From Nostoc cf. edaphicum LEGE 07299 (GTDB taxonomy: Bacteria > Cyanobacteriota > Cyanobacteriia > Cyanobacteriales > Nostocaceae), in NCBI RefSeq assembly GCF_015207245.1, contig NZ_JADEXF010000055.1:1-9728 (forward strand): DNA of 9,728 bases, given 5' to 3'. Position 1 is the stretch's first letter. Every line of letters starts with the position of its first letter. The notes beneath the pieces were generated by a model. The model made no database searches. It had not been told where the DNA came from and saw only the letters and a list, made by a program, of their open reading frames with translations. Position numbers and translations under genes: made by a program. This document shows positions 1-5,024 of this stretch, in pieces.

Positions 1-76
1 GTTCCAATCAATATTGACCTTCAGCACAAAATCAAACTCCGATCCGTTTAGCAATTACCAACCTCGTAAAGCTGGT

Positions 77-1045
77 CTAATCTTCTGTAAATTTCAGCAC
101 AATTTTGCCCCGTGTTCCTCCCTGCTCTAGACGTTGATGTGCCAGAACGACCTGATCCCAAGAAAATACTGAATCAATCACTGGGCGAAGCTGATGACGC
201 TCGATGAGTTTTGTCAACGCCTCTAATTTTGCTCGGTACTGGGGTGAAAAAACAAAATGAATCGTCAGATTCTTACCCCATGCTTCAAGAAGCGATTGCG
301 GTATTGCAATGTCTACAATGCTTGTAAGCCTGCCAAAGGGACGAATGATTTCTAGACTACGCTGAATTGTTTCTTTGCCGATCGTATCTAGAACTAAATC
401 CACACCCAGTCCATTTGTTTCTTGACGAATGACTTCTACGTAATCTTCATTTTTGTAATCAATCACCCGATCTGCGCCCAGTTCTGTCACGAAATCTCGG
501 TTTCTAGAACTACACGTCGCAAAAACGTATGCCCCGATCGCTTTGGCGAGTTGAACTGCGATCGAACCCACTCCACCCGCACCCGCATGGATGAGAACTG
601 TTTCACCAACTTGTAGATTGCCCCTAGTCACTAGACAATCCCAAGCCGTTCCGCCTGCAAGCGGAAAAGAAGCTGCTTCAATGTGCGATAGATTTGCAGG
701 CTTCAATGCAACAATCGCTGCATCAGCCACATGATACTGAGCGTAGCTACCGAATTCTCCAAAAATTTGCGGTGAGTAATACACGTTGTCTCCCACCTTG
801 AAATCAGTCACAGCTTCGCCAATTGCCTCAATCACCCCTGAAACATCGACTCCAAGGATGGCGGGTAATTGAACCAGTTCCTTGTAATCACCACGACGAG
901 TTTGGTAATCGACCGGATTAATCGAGGTTGCACAAACTCTGACTAACACCTGATTCGCCTTCAGTGTTGGTATAGGAACAGTTTGAATCTTAAACTTCTC
1001 AGCATCACCAAACGCAGTTAATACGGCTGCTTTCATAGATTCCAT
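77..1045 (-). CDS. Zinc-independent NADP-dependent alcohol dehydrogenase / quinone oxidoreductase (MDR superfamily)
   Basis: A cytosolic medium-chain oxidoreductase of 322 residues, the normal length for the quinone-oxidoreductase branch, likely reducing quinones or activated alkenes with NADPH. A GroES-like N-terminal domain (about 5-120) contains SINPVD (41-46) and LPAILGVDVSG (61-71), both typical of the family. The Rossmann domain follows, with the glycine-rich nucleotide motif AGAGGVGSIAVQLAK at 154-168 and the usual C-terminal GGTRGKIVL. The cysteine-rich structural zinc lobe of classical alcohol dehydrogenases is absent. The start is ambiguous: ATG at 1045 has AAGGA about 12 bases upstream, while a second ATG at 1036 (fourth residue) gives the more usual MKAAVL beginning. 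It is the last gene in a minus-strand run after the Rid-family gene, 107 bases downstream of it. The substrate cannot be inferred from sequence. Confidence 0.92.
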   Translation of the reverse strand: MESMKAAVLTAFGDAEKFKIQTVPIPTLKANQVLVRVCATSINPVDYQTRRGDYKELVQLPAILGVDVSGVIEAIGEAVTDFKVGDNVYYSPQIFGEFGSYAQYHVADAAIVALKPANLSHIEAASFPLAGGTAWDCLVTRGNLQVGETVLIHAGAGGVGSIAVQLAKAIGAYVFATCSSRNRDFVTELGADRVIDYKNEDYVEVIRQETNGLGVDLVLDTIGKETIQRSLEIIRPFGRLTSIVDIAIPQSLLEAWGKNLTIHFVFSPQYRAKLEALTKLIERHQLRPVIDSVFSWDQVVLAHQRLEQGGTRGKIVLKFTED

Positions 1046-1152
1046 CTGTGGTAATTATCCTTGTTGTAGAGTAAACAGTGACGGGATTTCGATACCACTC
1101 AGCGGAGGTAACTCCCTAACTTCGCAATAGCCCGTTGCCGCTTGTGCAAAAC

Positions 1153-1554
1153 TCACGGAATAATTGCAGTAACGCGGATCTCAATCCGCATTGTTGGCAG
1201 TCCAAGAGCCGCAACTCCTACCTGTGTCCAAATTGGGGCATGGTTGGGCATATAATGGCGATATAGCCTGACCATCACATCGTTAACCTCTGGGGGCAAG
1301 CCGCCAACATGGTAAGAATTGACGTGAACAACGTGCTCCCAACCCGCCCCAGCTGTTGCCAGGGTTTGCTCCACGTTCCGAAACGCCTGAGCAATCTCAT
1401 CCGCAAGCGATTCGGGAATTTGCAGATCGTCATTCCAGCCACCTTGACCGGATGTCTCCACGCGATCGCCAATTTTTACCGCTTGCGAGTAATGCAATTT
1501 ATTCAGCATATATTCGCCATAACCGGGGGTGACAAAAAACTTTGGTTTATTCAT
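1153..1554 (-). CDS. Rid family protein (YjgF/YER057c/UK114), non-canonical
   Basis: A 133-residue protein of the Rid fold; family members form trimers, and RidA itself hydrolyses reactive enamine/imine intermediates made by PLP enzymes. Visible family features are ETSGQGGW (33-40), the EIAQAFRNVEQTLATAGAGWEHVV helix-strand region (53-76), and the C-terminal GLPTMRIEIRVTAI (118-131) with a conserved Glu. Canonical RidA has an Arg in a P-A-R motif just before this strand; here the matching stretch reads HAPIWTQVGV, so that Arg is missing and deaminase activity should not be assumed. The reading frame is open to an ATG at 1614, which would add 20 residues, but the ATG at 1554 has AAGGA five bases upstream and begins where family proteins normally do, so I chose it. 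It lies between the TMEM175 channel gene and the oxidoreductase, all on the same strand. Confidence 0.87.
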   Translation of the reverse strand: MNKPKFFVTPGYGEYMLNKLHYSQAVKIGDRVETSGQGGWNDDLQIPESLADEIAQAFRNVEQTLATAGAGWEHVVHVNSYHVGGLPPEVNDVMVRLYRHYMPNHAPIWTQVGVAALGLPTMRIEIRVTAIIP

Positions 1555-1559
1555 TGTGT

Positions 1560-1564
1560 TCCTT
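1560..1564 (-). promoter_or_regulatory. Ribosome binding site of the Rid-family gene
   Basis: AAGGA on the minus strand lies five bases before the ATG at 1554. The in-frame ATG at 1614 has only a weak purine run before it. This site decides the choice of the shorter start. Confidence 0.6.
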
Positions 1565-1716
1565 TGTTTAGTACGTTTGACATCGTGAATGAGATGGAGT
1601 GCTGTGGTAGTCATTGATTACTTCTGAGATGAGCGAATTGAGTGAGTCTATGCGATTGAACCTCATTGTAAATCTTGTAGATTATTGGCATAGATGGCGA
1701 TCTGACGATACTTTTA

Positions 1717-2289
1717 TCAGCGCATTGCTTTCTCAATCCGGCGATCTGGAATCAACCACATCATTGCTACTAATACATAGAGACTAAAAGCCAACCATGA
1801 ATTAGCAAAGGCGAGGAGAATCGATACGGCATAGATCGCCACTGATACCTTGCCCTTAAAATCTCTCCCGATGGCAGTTGCGATTACCGAGCCTTGACCG
1901 TGGTGAACAATCAGAGTCATAGTCAGAATTAAATAAGCAATTGCGCTGAACAACAGCACACCACCATAAAAGGCAACAGGTAACGCGGTGAAGTAATTTT
2001 CGCCCATCCAGGCGGTGACAAAGGGAATAAGCGACAGCCAGAATAACAAATGCAAATTAGCCCATAAAACTCGACCGCTGACATATTGCGCTACCTGAAA
2101 TAAGTGGTGGTGGTTATTCCAATAAATTCCCAAATTAATAAAGCTAAGGATGTAGCTTAGAAATGAGGGAATTAGCGGACGTAATGCAGCTAAATCATCT
2201 CTGTGGGGCACCTTCAATTCCAGTACCATAATCGTGATGATGATGGCGATGACACCATCACTGAATGCTATCAATCTTCCTTTTTCCAT
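1717..2289 (-). CDS. TMEM175 family (DUF1211) potassium channel
   Basis: An integral inner-membrane protein of 190 residues with about six hydrophobic segments, the size of bacterial single-repeat TMEM175 proteins, which assemble as tetramers and conduct K+. The signature is at the N terminus: RLIAFSDGVIAI (5-16) runs into the first membrane helix and ends at LELKVP (23-28). FSDG is the hallmark of the pore-lining helix. A second conserved patch, YWNNHHHLF (56-64), follows the second helix. The last helix ends in the basic tail PDRRIEKAMR. Before the ATG at 2289 lies AGGGG about nine bases upstream, an acceptable ribosome binding site. Channel function follows from family membership only. The link to the downstream Rid gene (about 160 bases away) is colinear but not tight. 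Confidence 0.88.
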   Translation of the reverse strand: MEKGRLIAFSDGVIAIIITIMVLELKVPHRDDLAALRPLIPSFLSYILSFINLGIYWNNHHHLFQVAQYVSGRVLWANLHLLFWLSLIPFVTAWMGENYFTALPVAFYGGVLLFSAIAYLILTMTLIVHHGQGSVIATAIGRDFKGKVSVAIYAVSILLAFANSWLAFSLYVLVAMMWLIPDRRIEKAMR

Positions 2290-2446
2290 ATCAACACGCC
2301 CCTGTTAAAATCATAGATTTAACAATCTACAATTCTTAGAATCTATTAGCACAGCGCAACACATCGCCTCCGATAGCACGAGTTTGGATCTCAACACACC
2401 AGAGTCAGCATAAGAAACAATTTGTCTACTCTCTTGAATTGTCTTA

Positions 2447-2456
2447 GTCTTAGTTC
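2447..2456 (+). repeat. Target-site duplication, left copy
   Basis: GTCTTAGTTC, identical to 2651-2660 and directly abutting the left terminal inverted repeat of the MITE-like element. Confidence 0.8.
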
Positions 2457-2506
2457 GAATGGCACTAAGAAAAGCCCAAAGGCTTATGTAGCATCGTTTC
2501 GCCTTG

Positions 2507-2528
2507 TTCCCAGTCTGAAGACTGGGAA
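2507..2528. repeat. Hairpin A (inside the MITE)
   Basis: TTCCCAGTCT and AGACTGGGAA form a perfect 10-bp stem around a 2-base loop. It is related to hairpin A' at 2589-2610 and resembles the TTCCCAG...CTGGGAA palindromes scattered in cyanobacterial genomes. Confidence 0.8.
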
Positions 2529-2535
2529 TGTATTG

Positions 2536-2554
2536 CCAGAGGCTCTGCCTCTGG
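2536..2554. repeat. Hairpin B (inside the MITE)
   Basis: CCAGAGGC and GCCTCTGG form a perfect 8-bp stem around TCT. Confidence 0.8.
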
Positions 2555-2562
2555 TCAAGCCA

Positions 2563-2582
2563 CTGGAGGCGGAGCCTCCCAG
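2563..2582. repeat. Hairpin B' (inside the MITE)
   Basis: GGAGGC and GCCTCC pair around GGA, extended by CTG/CAG with one bulged C. It is an inverted variant of hairpin B. Confidence 0.7.
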
Positions 2583-2588
2583 GATGGA

Positions 2589-2610
2589 TTCCCAGCCTCC
2601 AGGCTGGGAA
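2589..2610. repeat. Hairpin A' (inside the MITE)
   Basis: TTCCCAGCCT and AGGCTGGGAA form a perfect 10-bp stem with a 2-base loop. It differs from hairpin A by compensated changes in the stem, so pairing has been kept while sequence drifted. Confidence 0.8.
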
Positions 2611-2650
2611 CCAGTCAGGGCAAGGGCTATATCTTAACTTAGTGCCATTC

Positions 2651-2660
2651 GTCTTAGTTC
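2651..2660 (+). repeat. Target-site duplication, right copy
   Basis: GTCTTAGTTC, identical to 2447-2456 and directly abutting the right terminal inverted repeat. Confidence 0.8.
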
Positions 2661-2662
2661 AC

Positions 2663-2689
2663 TTGAGTGTAGTTAGTTCCAACACTCAA
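2663..2689. repeat. Small inverted repeat downstream of the SDR remnant
   Basis: TTGAGTGT (2663-2670) pairs with ACACTCAA (2682-2689) across an 11-base loop. It lies just past the end of the broken SDR gene. No T-run follows on the minus strand, so I do not call it a terminator. Confidence 0.4.
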
Positions 2690-2725
2690 CTTCTTTCAGA
2701 TTCTTGTGATGTTAGTGAACTTGTT

Positions 2726-3013
2726 TCAATGGACGTATAAGCATTCAGCGCCTGTTTCACGAATCAGTTTGGCGGTTTTTTCACCTTCTGCGTCGCGTCT
2801 GCCAGAGAATACGACCTTTGCTCCAGCAGCACCGAAAGCGATAACTTCTCTGCGAGACGCTACGCGAACGTTAAGCTTTCCTTCTCTACGAGAGGCTGCG
2901 CCAACGAAACGCTGCGCGTAGCTTGCTTCCCCGTAGGGGTACGCTAACGCCGTTGCACGACCAATTCCCGATGTGCCACCAGTGACTAACGCCACTTTAT
3001 CCTGAAGTATCAT
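2726..3013 (-). pseudogene. Truncated short-chain dehydrogenase/reductase (SDR) with in-frame palindrome insertion
   Basis: The N-terminal part of a classical SDR: VALVTGGTSGIGRATA (7-22) holds the TGxxxGIG cofactor motif, and GAAGAKVVFSGRR (61-73) is the following strand and turn. The frame stops at residue 95, after GAECLYVH. About two thirds of a normal 250-residue SDR, including the NNAG motif and the S-Y-K catalytic residues, is absent, so it cannot be an active dehydrogenase. Between ATA (20-22) and IAFGAAGAKVV (58-68), where intact relatives run on directly, there are about 35 extra residues from a palindromic repeat, inserted without breaking the frame. The start at 3013 has an excellent AGGAG seven bases upstream. 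The leader and first codons are duplicated at 3928-3983. Downstream coding sequence is lost, and the MITE lies about 75 bases beyond the stop. Confidence 0.85.
2842..2947 (-). repeat. Small palindromic repeat cluster inserted in frame into the SDR gene
   Basis: A segment of about 105 bp (edges good to a few bases) composed of small hairpins: TCTC/GAGA at 2847-2857, CTCT/AGAG at 2884-2894, and a compound stem at 2916-2944 in which GCGTA pairs with TACGC and CCCC with GGGG. Such GAGACGCT / GCGAACG-rich modules are typical of the small dispersed repeats of heterocystous and related cyanobacteria. As coding sequence it reads as an Arg/Ala-rich stretch containing ASRRE twice (residues 40-44 and 52-56). 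Confidence 0.75.
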
Positions 3014-3036
3014 TCTATTTCTCCTAAAATCTAAGT
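2982..3036 (-). repeat. SDR leader duplication, copy A (native)
   Basis: It covers the SDR ribosome binding site (AGGAG, complement of 3021-3025), start codon and first ten codons. It matches 3928-3983 at about 53 of 56 aligned positions with one single-base indel. Weaker similarity continues from 3037 to 3055, matching 4055-4074. Confidence 0.85.
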
Positions 3037-3084
3037 CCGGTTGTTCTCTCTTGAAATAATCATGAAATCGCTTTAGAAAAAAGC

Positions 3085-3897
3085 TTAGACAAATCTTGCA
3101 AGCATTAGGCTAAGAGCAAAGGAAAAGGCATGAAAGCTGACATGGGATAACATCGCAGCCTCAAGCGAGTATTGCCAAAAGAGCCAACCAAAAGCAATGC
3201 CAGCAATCCCATTGAGTAATATCGCTCGGATAATCACAAGCGGAGTGAGTGGAACTATCGCGGCAGTTGCGGGTAGGTGCAAAAGTCCAAATACCAGCGC
3301 TGCTAGCACAATCGCACCTTGATATATTCCTTGGCTTGGTAACGTAATGCCTTGTTTTAACACCTTCCACGCTATCCAAACAAGCAGCGACATTAAGCCC
3401 CAGCGCATCAGAATTTCCTCAGTGATGCCGCCATAAAGCATTGCTGTAAGTGAACTCAGCCAATTCGGTTCTGTGTTATTGGATGCCTGTAGTGCTTCAG
3501 GTAGAGCAGGTTTCATGAACCGATCTAGCAACAGTATAATGATCGTCGTCGCTGCACCTACACCCAAGCTCCATTTCATCTCAATGACAGAATATGGAAT
3601 CTTAGGGGTATGAAGTACCCAGTAGTCAATCAAATGTGAGCGTAATCCAACGCGATAGGCACAGCCAATTCCGATTAGAATGCTGATTGCCAGTGGAACT
3701 GTATACTGTAGTCCTTGCAGCAGCATTAAAACCCACAGTGGCGGAACTTTTGCCAGTTTTTCTGGAGACAGTTTTGCCAACTGTTGCTCAACTAATGGAA
3801 CCGACGTAATCGTAAACATCGCAATTCCCGCAATGCCCAACACAAATAGAATCACAAATTGTTTCAAAACTGCCATTGATTTAATCTCTAGAGACAT
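3085..3897 (-). CDS. CPBP family intramembrane metalloprotease-like protein (ABI/Rce1 type)
   Basis: A polytopic membrane protein of 270 residues from the chosen start, with about seven hydrophobic segments. Family motifs, numbered from that start, are EEILMR (160-165, the EExxxR motif), FGLLH (203-207, FxxxH) and the C-terminal LSHVSFHA with His252. These are the residues proposed to form the active site of CPBP/Rce1 proteases; the bacterial substrate is unknown. Three starts are possible. TTG at 3924 has no support. ATG at 3897 overlaps the stop of a duplicated SDR mini-frame as TGATG, suggesting coupled translation. ATG at 3876 (MAVLKQF, seven residues later) has a weak AGAGA eight bases upstream and begins right at the first membrane helix. 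I chose 3897, with 3876 nearly as likely. The gene lies between two copies of the SDR leader. Confidence 0.85.
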   Translation of the reverse strand: MSLEIKSMAVLKQFVILFVLGIAGIAMFTITSVPLVEQQLAKLSPEKLAKVPPLWVLMLLQGLQYTVPLAISILIGIGCAYRVGLRSHLIDYWVLHTPKIPYSVIEMKWSLGVGAATTIIILLLDRFMKPALPEALQASNNTEPNWLSSLTAMLYGGITEEILMRWGLMSLLVWIAWKVLKQGITLPSQGIYQGAIVLAALVFGLLHLPATAAIVPLTPLVIIRAILLNGIAGIAFGWLFWQYSLEAAMLSHVSFHAFSFALSLMLARFV

Positions 3898-3959
3898 CAG
3901 AATACTGGGTAGACACAATGCCAACTGGTGACTAACGCCACCTTATTCTGAAGTATCAT
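3897..3959 (-). pseudogene. Duplicated SDR start: 20-codon mini-frame upstream of the protease gene
   Basis: A second copy of the SDR beginning reads MILQNKVALVT, against MILQDKVALVT in the main remnant, then departs into unrelated sequence and stops after 20 codons. It keeps a perfect AGGAG seven or eight bases before its ATG. The stop TGA (3897-3899) shares its last base with an ATG of the protease frame, forming TGATG. It may now act as a translated leader peptide for the protease gene; that is inference. Confidence 0.75.
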
Positions 3960-3983
3960 TCCTATTTCTCCTAAAATCTAAGT
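3928..3983 (-). repeat. SDR leader duplication, copy B
   Basis: About 53 of 56 positions match 2982-3036, including the ribosome binding site (complement of 3968-3972). Homology then breaks at the fold-back element and weakly resumes at 4055-4074, about 15 of 20 positions. The copies are in direct orientation about 950 bp apart, with the protease gene between them. Confidence 0.85.
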
Positions 3984-3984
3984 A

Positions 3985-4055
3985 GTAGGGTGAGCATTGC
4001 CCACCATTTTGTAAAACCCTTCACAGTAAGGTTTTGTGGGCATTGCCCCCCCTAC
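3985..4055. mobile_element. 71-bp fold-back element inserted in the duplicated leader
   Basis: The ends GTAGGG and CCCTAC open a long imperfect stem. Read inward, the left arm is GTAGGG-TGAGCA-TTGCCCAC-(8-base bulge)-AAAACC and the complemented right arm is GTAGGG-GGGGCA-ATGCCCAC-AAAACC, around an 11-base loop. This matches the GTAGGGTGGGCA...TGCCCACC palindromes common between cyanobacterial genes. The SDR leader homology is interrupted exactly here and resumes after it, which shows insertion. No clear target-site duplication is visible. Confidence 0.7.
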
Positions 4056-4083
4056 TGGCTTGCTGTCACTTGAACGTAGGTTA

Positions 4084-4114
4084 GATAACTACGTTGCTCC
4101 AGTCGCTTGGCAGC
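4084..4114 (-). repeat. Copy of the 3' coding end of the neighbouring exported-protein gene
   Basis: It matches 4181-4211 at 28 of 31 positions, all three differences being transitions. Read in the same frame it gives LRAAKRLEQRSY against RRAAKRLERRGY in the intact gene, then runs on to a TAG. It is a remnant of a duplicate gene or of a local duplication. Confidence 0.7.
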
Positions 4115-4160
4115 CCGCAAGTGGGATTTAGGTGTTGGCAACTCATAGTTTGCAACGGCT

Positions 4161-4532
4161 CTATCCTAAAATTAGGGTTCGATAACCACGCCGCTCCAGT
4201 CGCTTGGCAGCACGTCGGGCATCGCGACGATTGTAGTGGATACTCTCATAAATCCATTTCCGATCGTCACGGCTGCGGTAATAAACCACAAATGGCCGAT
4301 CGCGCCGGTCGTCACCATACTGGTAGTCACGATACTGGTTATCACGATATCGATCGCGATATTGGTTGTCACGATATCGATCGTCACGATCGCGATCGTA
4401 CTGAGCGATTGACATATTCGGCTCTCGGTCAAGGTTATGACCAATTTTTTCTGAATCTAGTGCCTGTGCTGTAAAGGGCATATTTACTATGAATCCCGTA
4501 CCCACCAGTGCTAGCAAAATTATCTTTTTCAT
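4161..4532 (-). CDS. Small exported Tyr/Arg/Asp-rich protein, function unknown
   Basis: A 123-residue protein that I cannot assign to a characterised function. A typical Sec signal peptide is visible: MKK, a hydrophobic core to about residue 18, and TAQA before a likely cleavage site at 24/25. The mature protein has a low-complexity, highly charged middle (45-80) dominated by YRD and DRD, with RYRDNQYRD repeated exactly in tandem at 52-60 and 61-69. A more ordered C-terminal part (81-123) carries FVVYYRSRDDRKWIYES and RRDARRAAKRLERRGYRTLI. This looks like the short tail module found in many small cyanobacterial exported proteins (impression only). No strong ribosome binding site precedes the ATG. 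A 31-base copy of its 3' end lies at 4084-4114. The net charge and tyrosines would suit a surface or extracellular-matrix role, but nothing shows this. Confidence 0.72.
   Translation of the reverse strand: MKKIILLALVGTGFIVNMPFTAQALDSEKIGHNLDREPNMSIAQYDRDRDDRYRDNQYRDRYRDNQYRDYQYGDDRRDRPFVVYYRSRDDRKWIYESIHYNRRDARRAAKRLERRGYRTLILG
4326..4379 (-). repeat. Tandem 27-bp coding repeat
   Basis: Two adjacent units of nine codons each encode RYRDNQYRD. The DNA here is dense in overlapping CGATCG and GATATCG palindromes, which may promote slippage. Confidence 0.65.
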
Positions 4533-4629
4533 GAGATTAGTTTGAAGGTATAATTGGATTGATCAGGCTTTGAGAGCGCTTTAGTCGAGTGATAGTCATG
4601 TCCCAGGCGGACATTGCTCTACATTCCGC

Positions 4630-4923
4630 TCACAGGTAGCAAACTTGTGAGTTTTGATCAGTTCGCCGTATATCCGCCATCGAGGTTATTGCTAAATCTG
4701 TTCCACCCGCTGTTGAATTATGTACTGGTGTGGAGAAACCTCGATCGCTTGTTTGAACAAACTTGCAAAATAAGTCGGGCTAATGTTGATCACTTCTGCA
4801 AGTTCAATTAACGACAATTCTCGATCGACGGTGAGTCTGAATATAGTTGAGTACTTGCTGCAATTGGGTGCGTGTCAAGCCTTTGTGTTTGAATTCAAGG
4901 GTTGGCGTTGGCGTTGTTAGCAT
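4630..4923 (-). pseudogene. Degraded AraC-family transcriptional regulator (DNA-binding domain remnant)
   Basis: Minus-strand translation gives LQQVLNYIQTH in one frame from the ATG at 4923. After an extra C near 4830 the next frame reads VDRELSLIELAEVINISPTY, then FASLFKQAIEVSPHQYIIQQ and RVEQI before a TAG. This is the first helix-turn-helix and linker helix of the AraC DNA-binding domain (LSLxxLA, SPxYFxxLFK, SPHQYxxxxRVE). The second helix-turn-helix follows in another frame as DLAITSMADI...TDQNSQVCYL, with roughly eight or nine codons missing between RVEQ and DLAIT. The N-terminal effector domain is absent and stops occur in all the frames used. It cannot make a functional regulator. AraC proteins of this type often control neighbouring metabolic genes, so it may once have regulated the SDR/oxidoreductase group to its left (inference). 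Confidence 0.85.
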
Positions 4924-4966
4924 GATTCAAAATTGGCAATTTATTCAACAAAACAGGCAAAAACTA

Positions 4967-4974
4967 GCGATCGC
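4967..4974. repeat. HIP1 octamer (intergenic example)
   Basis: GCGATCGC, the highly iterated palindrome of cyanobacteria. Other exact copies start at 1462, 5852, 6297, 7823, 8661, 9042 and 9079. Random sequence would give fewer than one in this length. This is the only intergenic copy I found. Confidence 0.85.
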
Positions 4975-5024
4975 GCACTCGATCACTTACTAGCACTAAC
5001 AAACAAGTCAGATATGAATAGAGC

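Larger units (their letters stand above)
2457..2650. mobile_element. 194-bp MITE-like non-autonomous element with internal paired hairpins
   Basis: The ends are perfect 13-bp inverted repeats: GAATGGCACTAAG at 2457-2469 and CTTAGTGCCATTC at 2638-2650. Each is abutted by an identical 10-bp direct repeat (2447-2456 and 2651-2660), as expected of a target-site duplication. There is no transposase, so it would have to move in trans. Inside are four hairpins at 2507-2528, 2536-2554, 2563-2582 and 2589-2610; the last two are an inverted, roughly three-quarters identical copy of the first two, giving the order A-B-B'-A'. The right end read inward continues AAGTTAAG, which resembles IS4-family ends, and IS4 elements typically make 10-13 bp duplications; this family link is from memory and tentative. 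Together with the flanks, it fills most of the 436-base gap between the TMEM175 gene and the SDR remnant. Apart from this element and a small hairpin at 2663-2689, I see nothing else there. Confidence 0.82.

Noticed and set aside
1..76. Possible terminator or neighbouring gene end left of the oxidoreductase
   Set aside because: All three minus-strand frames contain stops, and no stable stem with a T-run is visible.
1104..1115. Short near-palindrome GGAGGTAACTCC between the Rid and oxidoreductase genes
   Set aside because: Only the outer four bases pair on each side. It is too short to support an operator or terminator.
2507..2610. Possible CRISPR array (four regularly spaced palindromic units)
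   Set aside because: The units are hairpins of two types in inverted order with 7-8 base spacers of no constant length class, not direct repeats with unique spacers, and no cas genes are present.
2422..2637. Plus-strand open frame of 71 codons across the MITE
   Set aside because: It reads through the terminal repeat and all four hairpins, and is explained entirely by the repeat element. It resembles no protein I know.
3898..3924. TTG start at 3924 for the protease
   Set aside because: It lacks a ribosome binding site. The added residues lie in the junction sequence after the duplicated SDR start rather than in a family-like N terminus.
4094..4474. Plus-strand frame of 126 codons rich in His and Asp
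   Set aside because: It is the mirror of the repetitive exported-protein gene. Its DRHD-type repeats come from the CGATCG palindromes, and it has no ribosome binding site or known domain.
4614..4811. Plus-strand open frame of 65 codons
   Set aside because: It is antisense to the AraC remnant, whose minus-strand reading shows clear family motifs; the plus-strand product has none.
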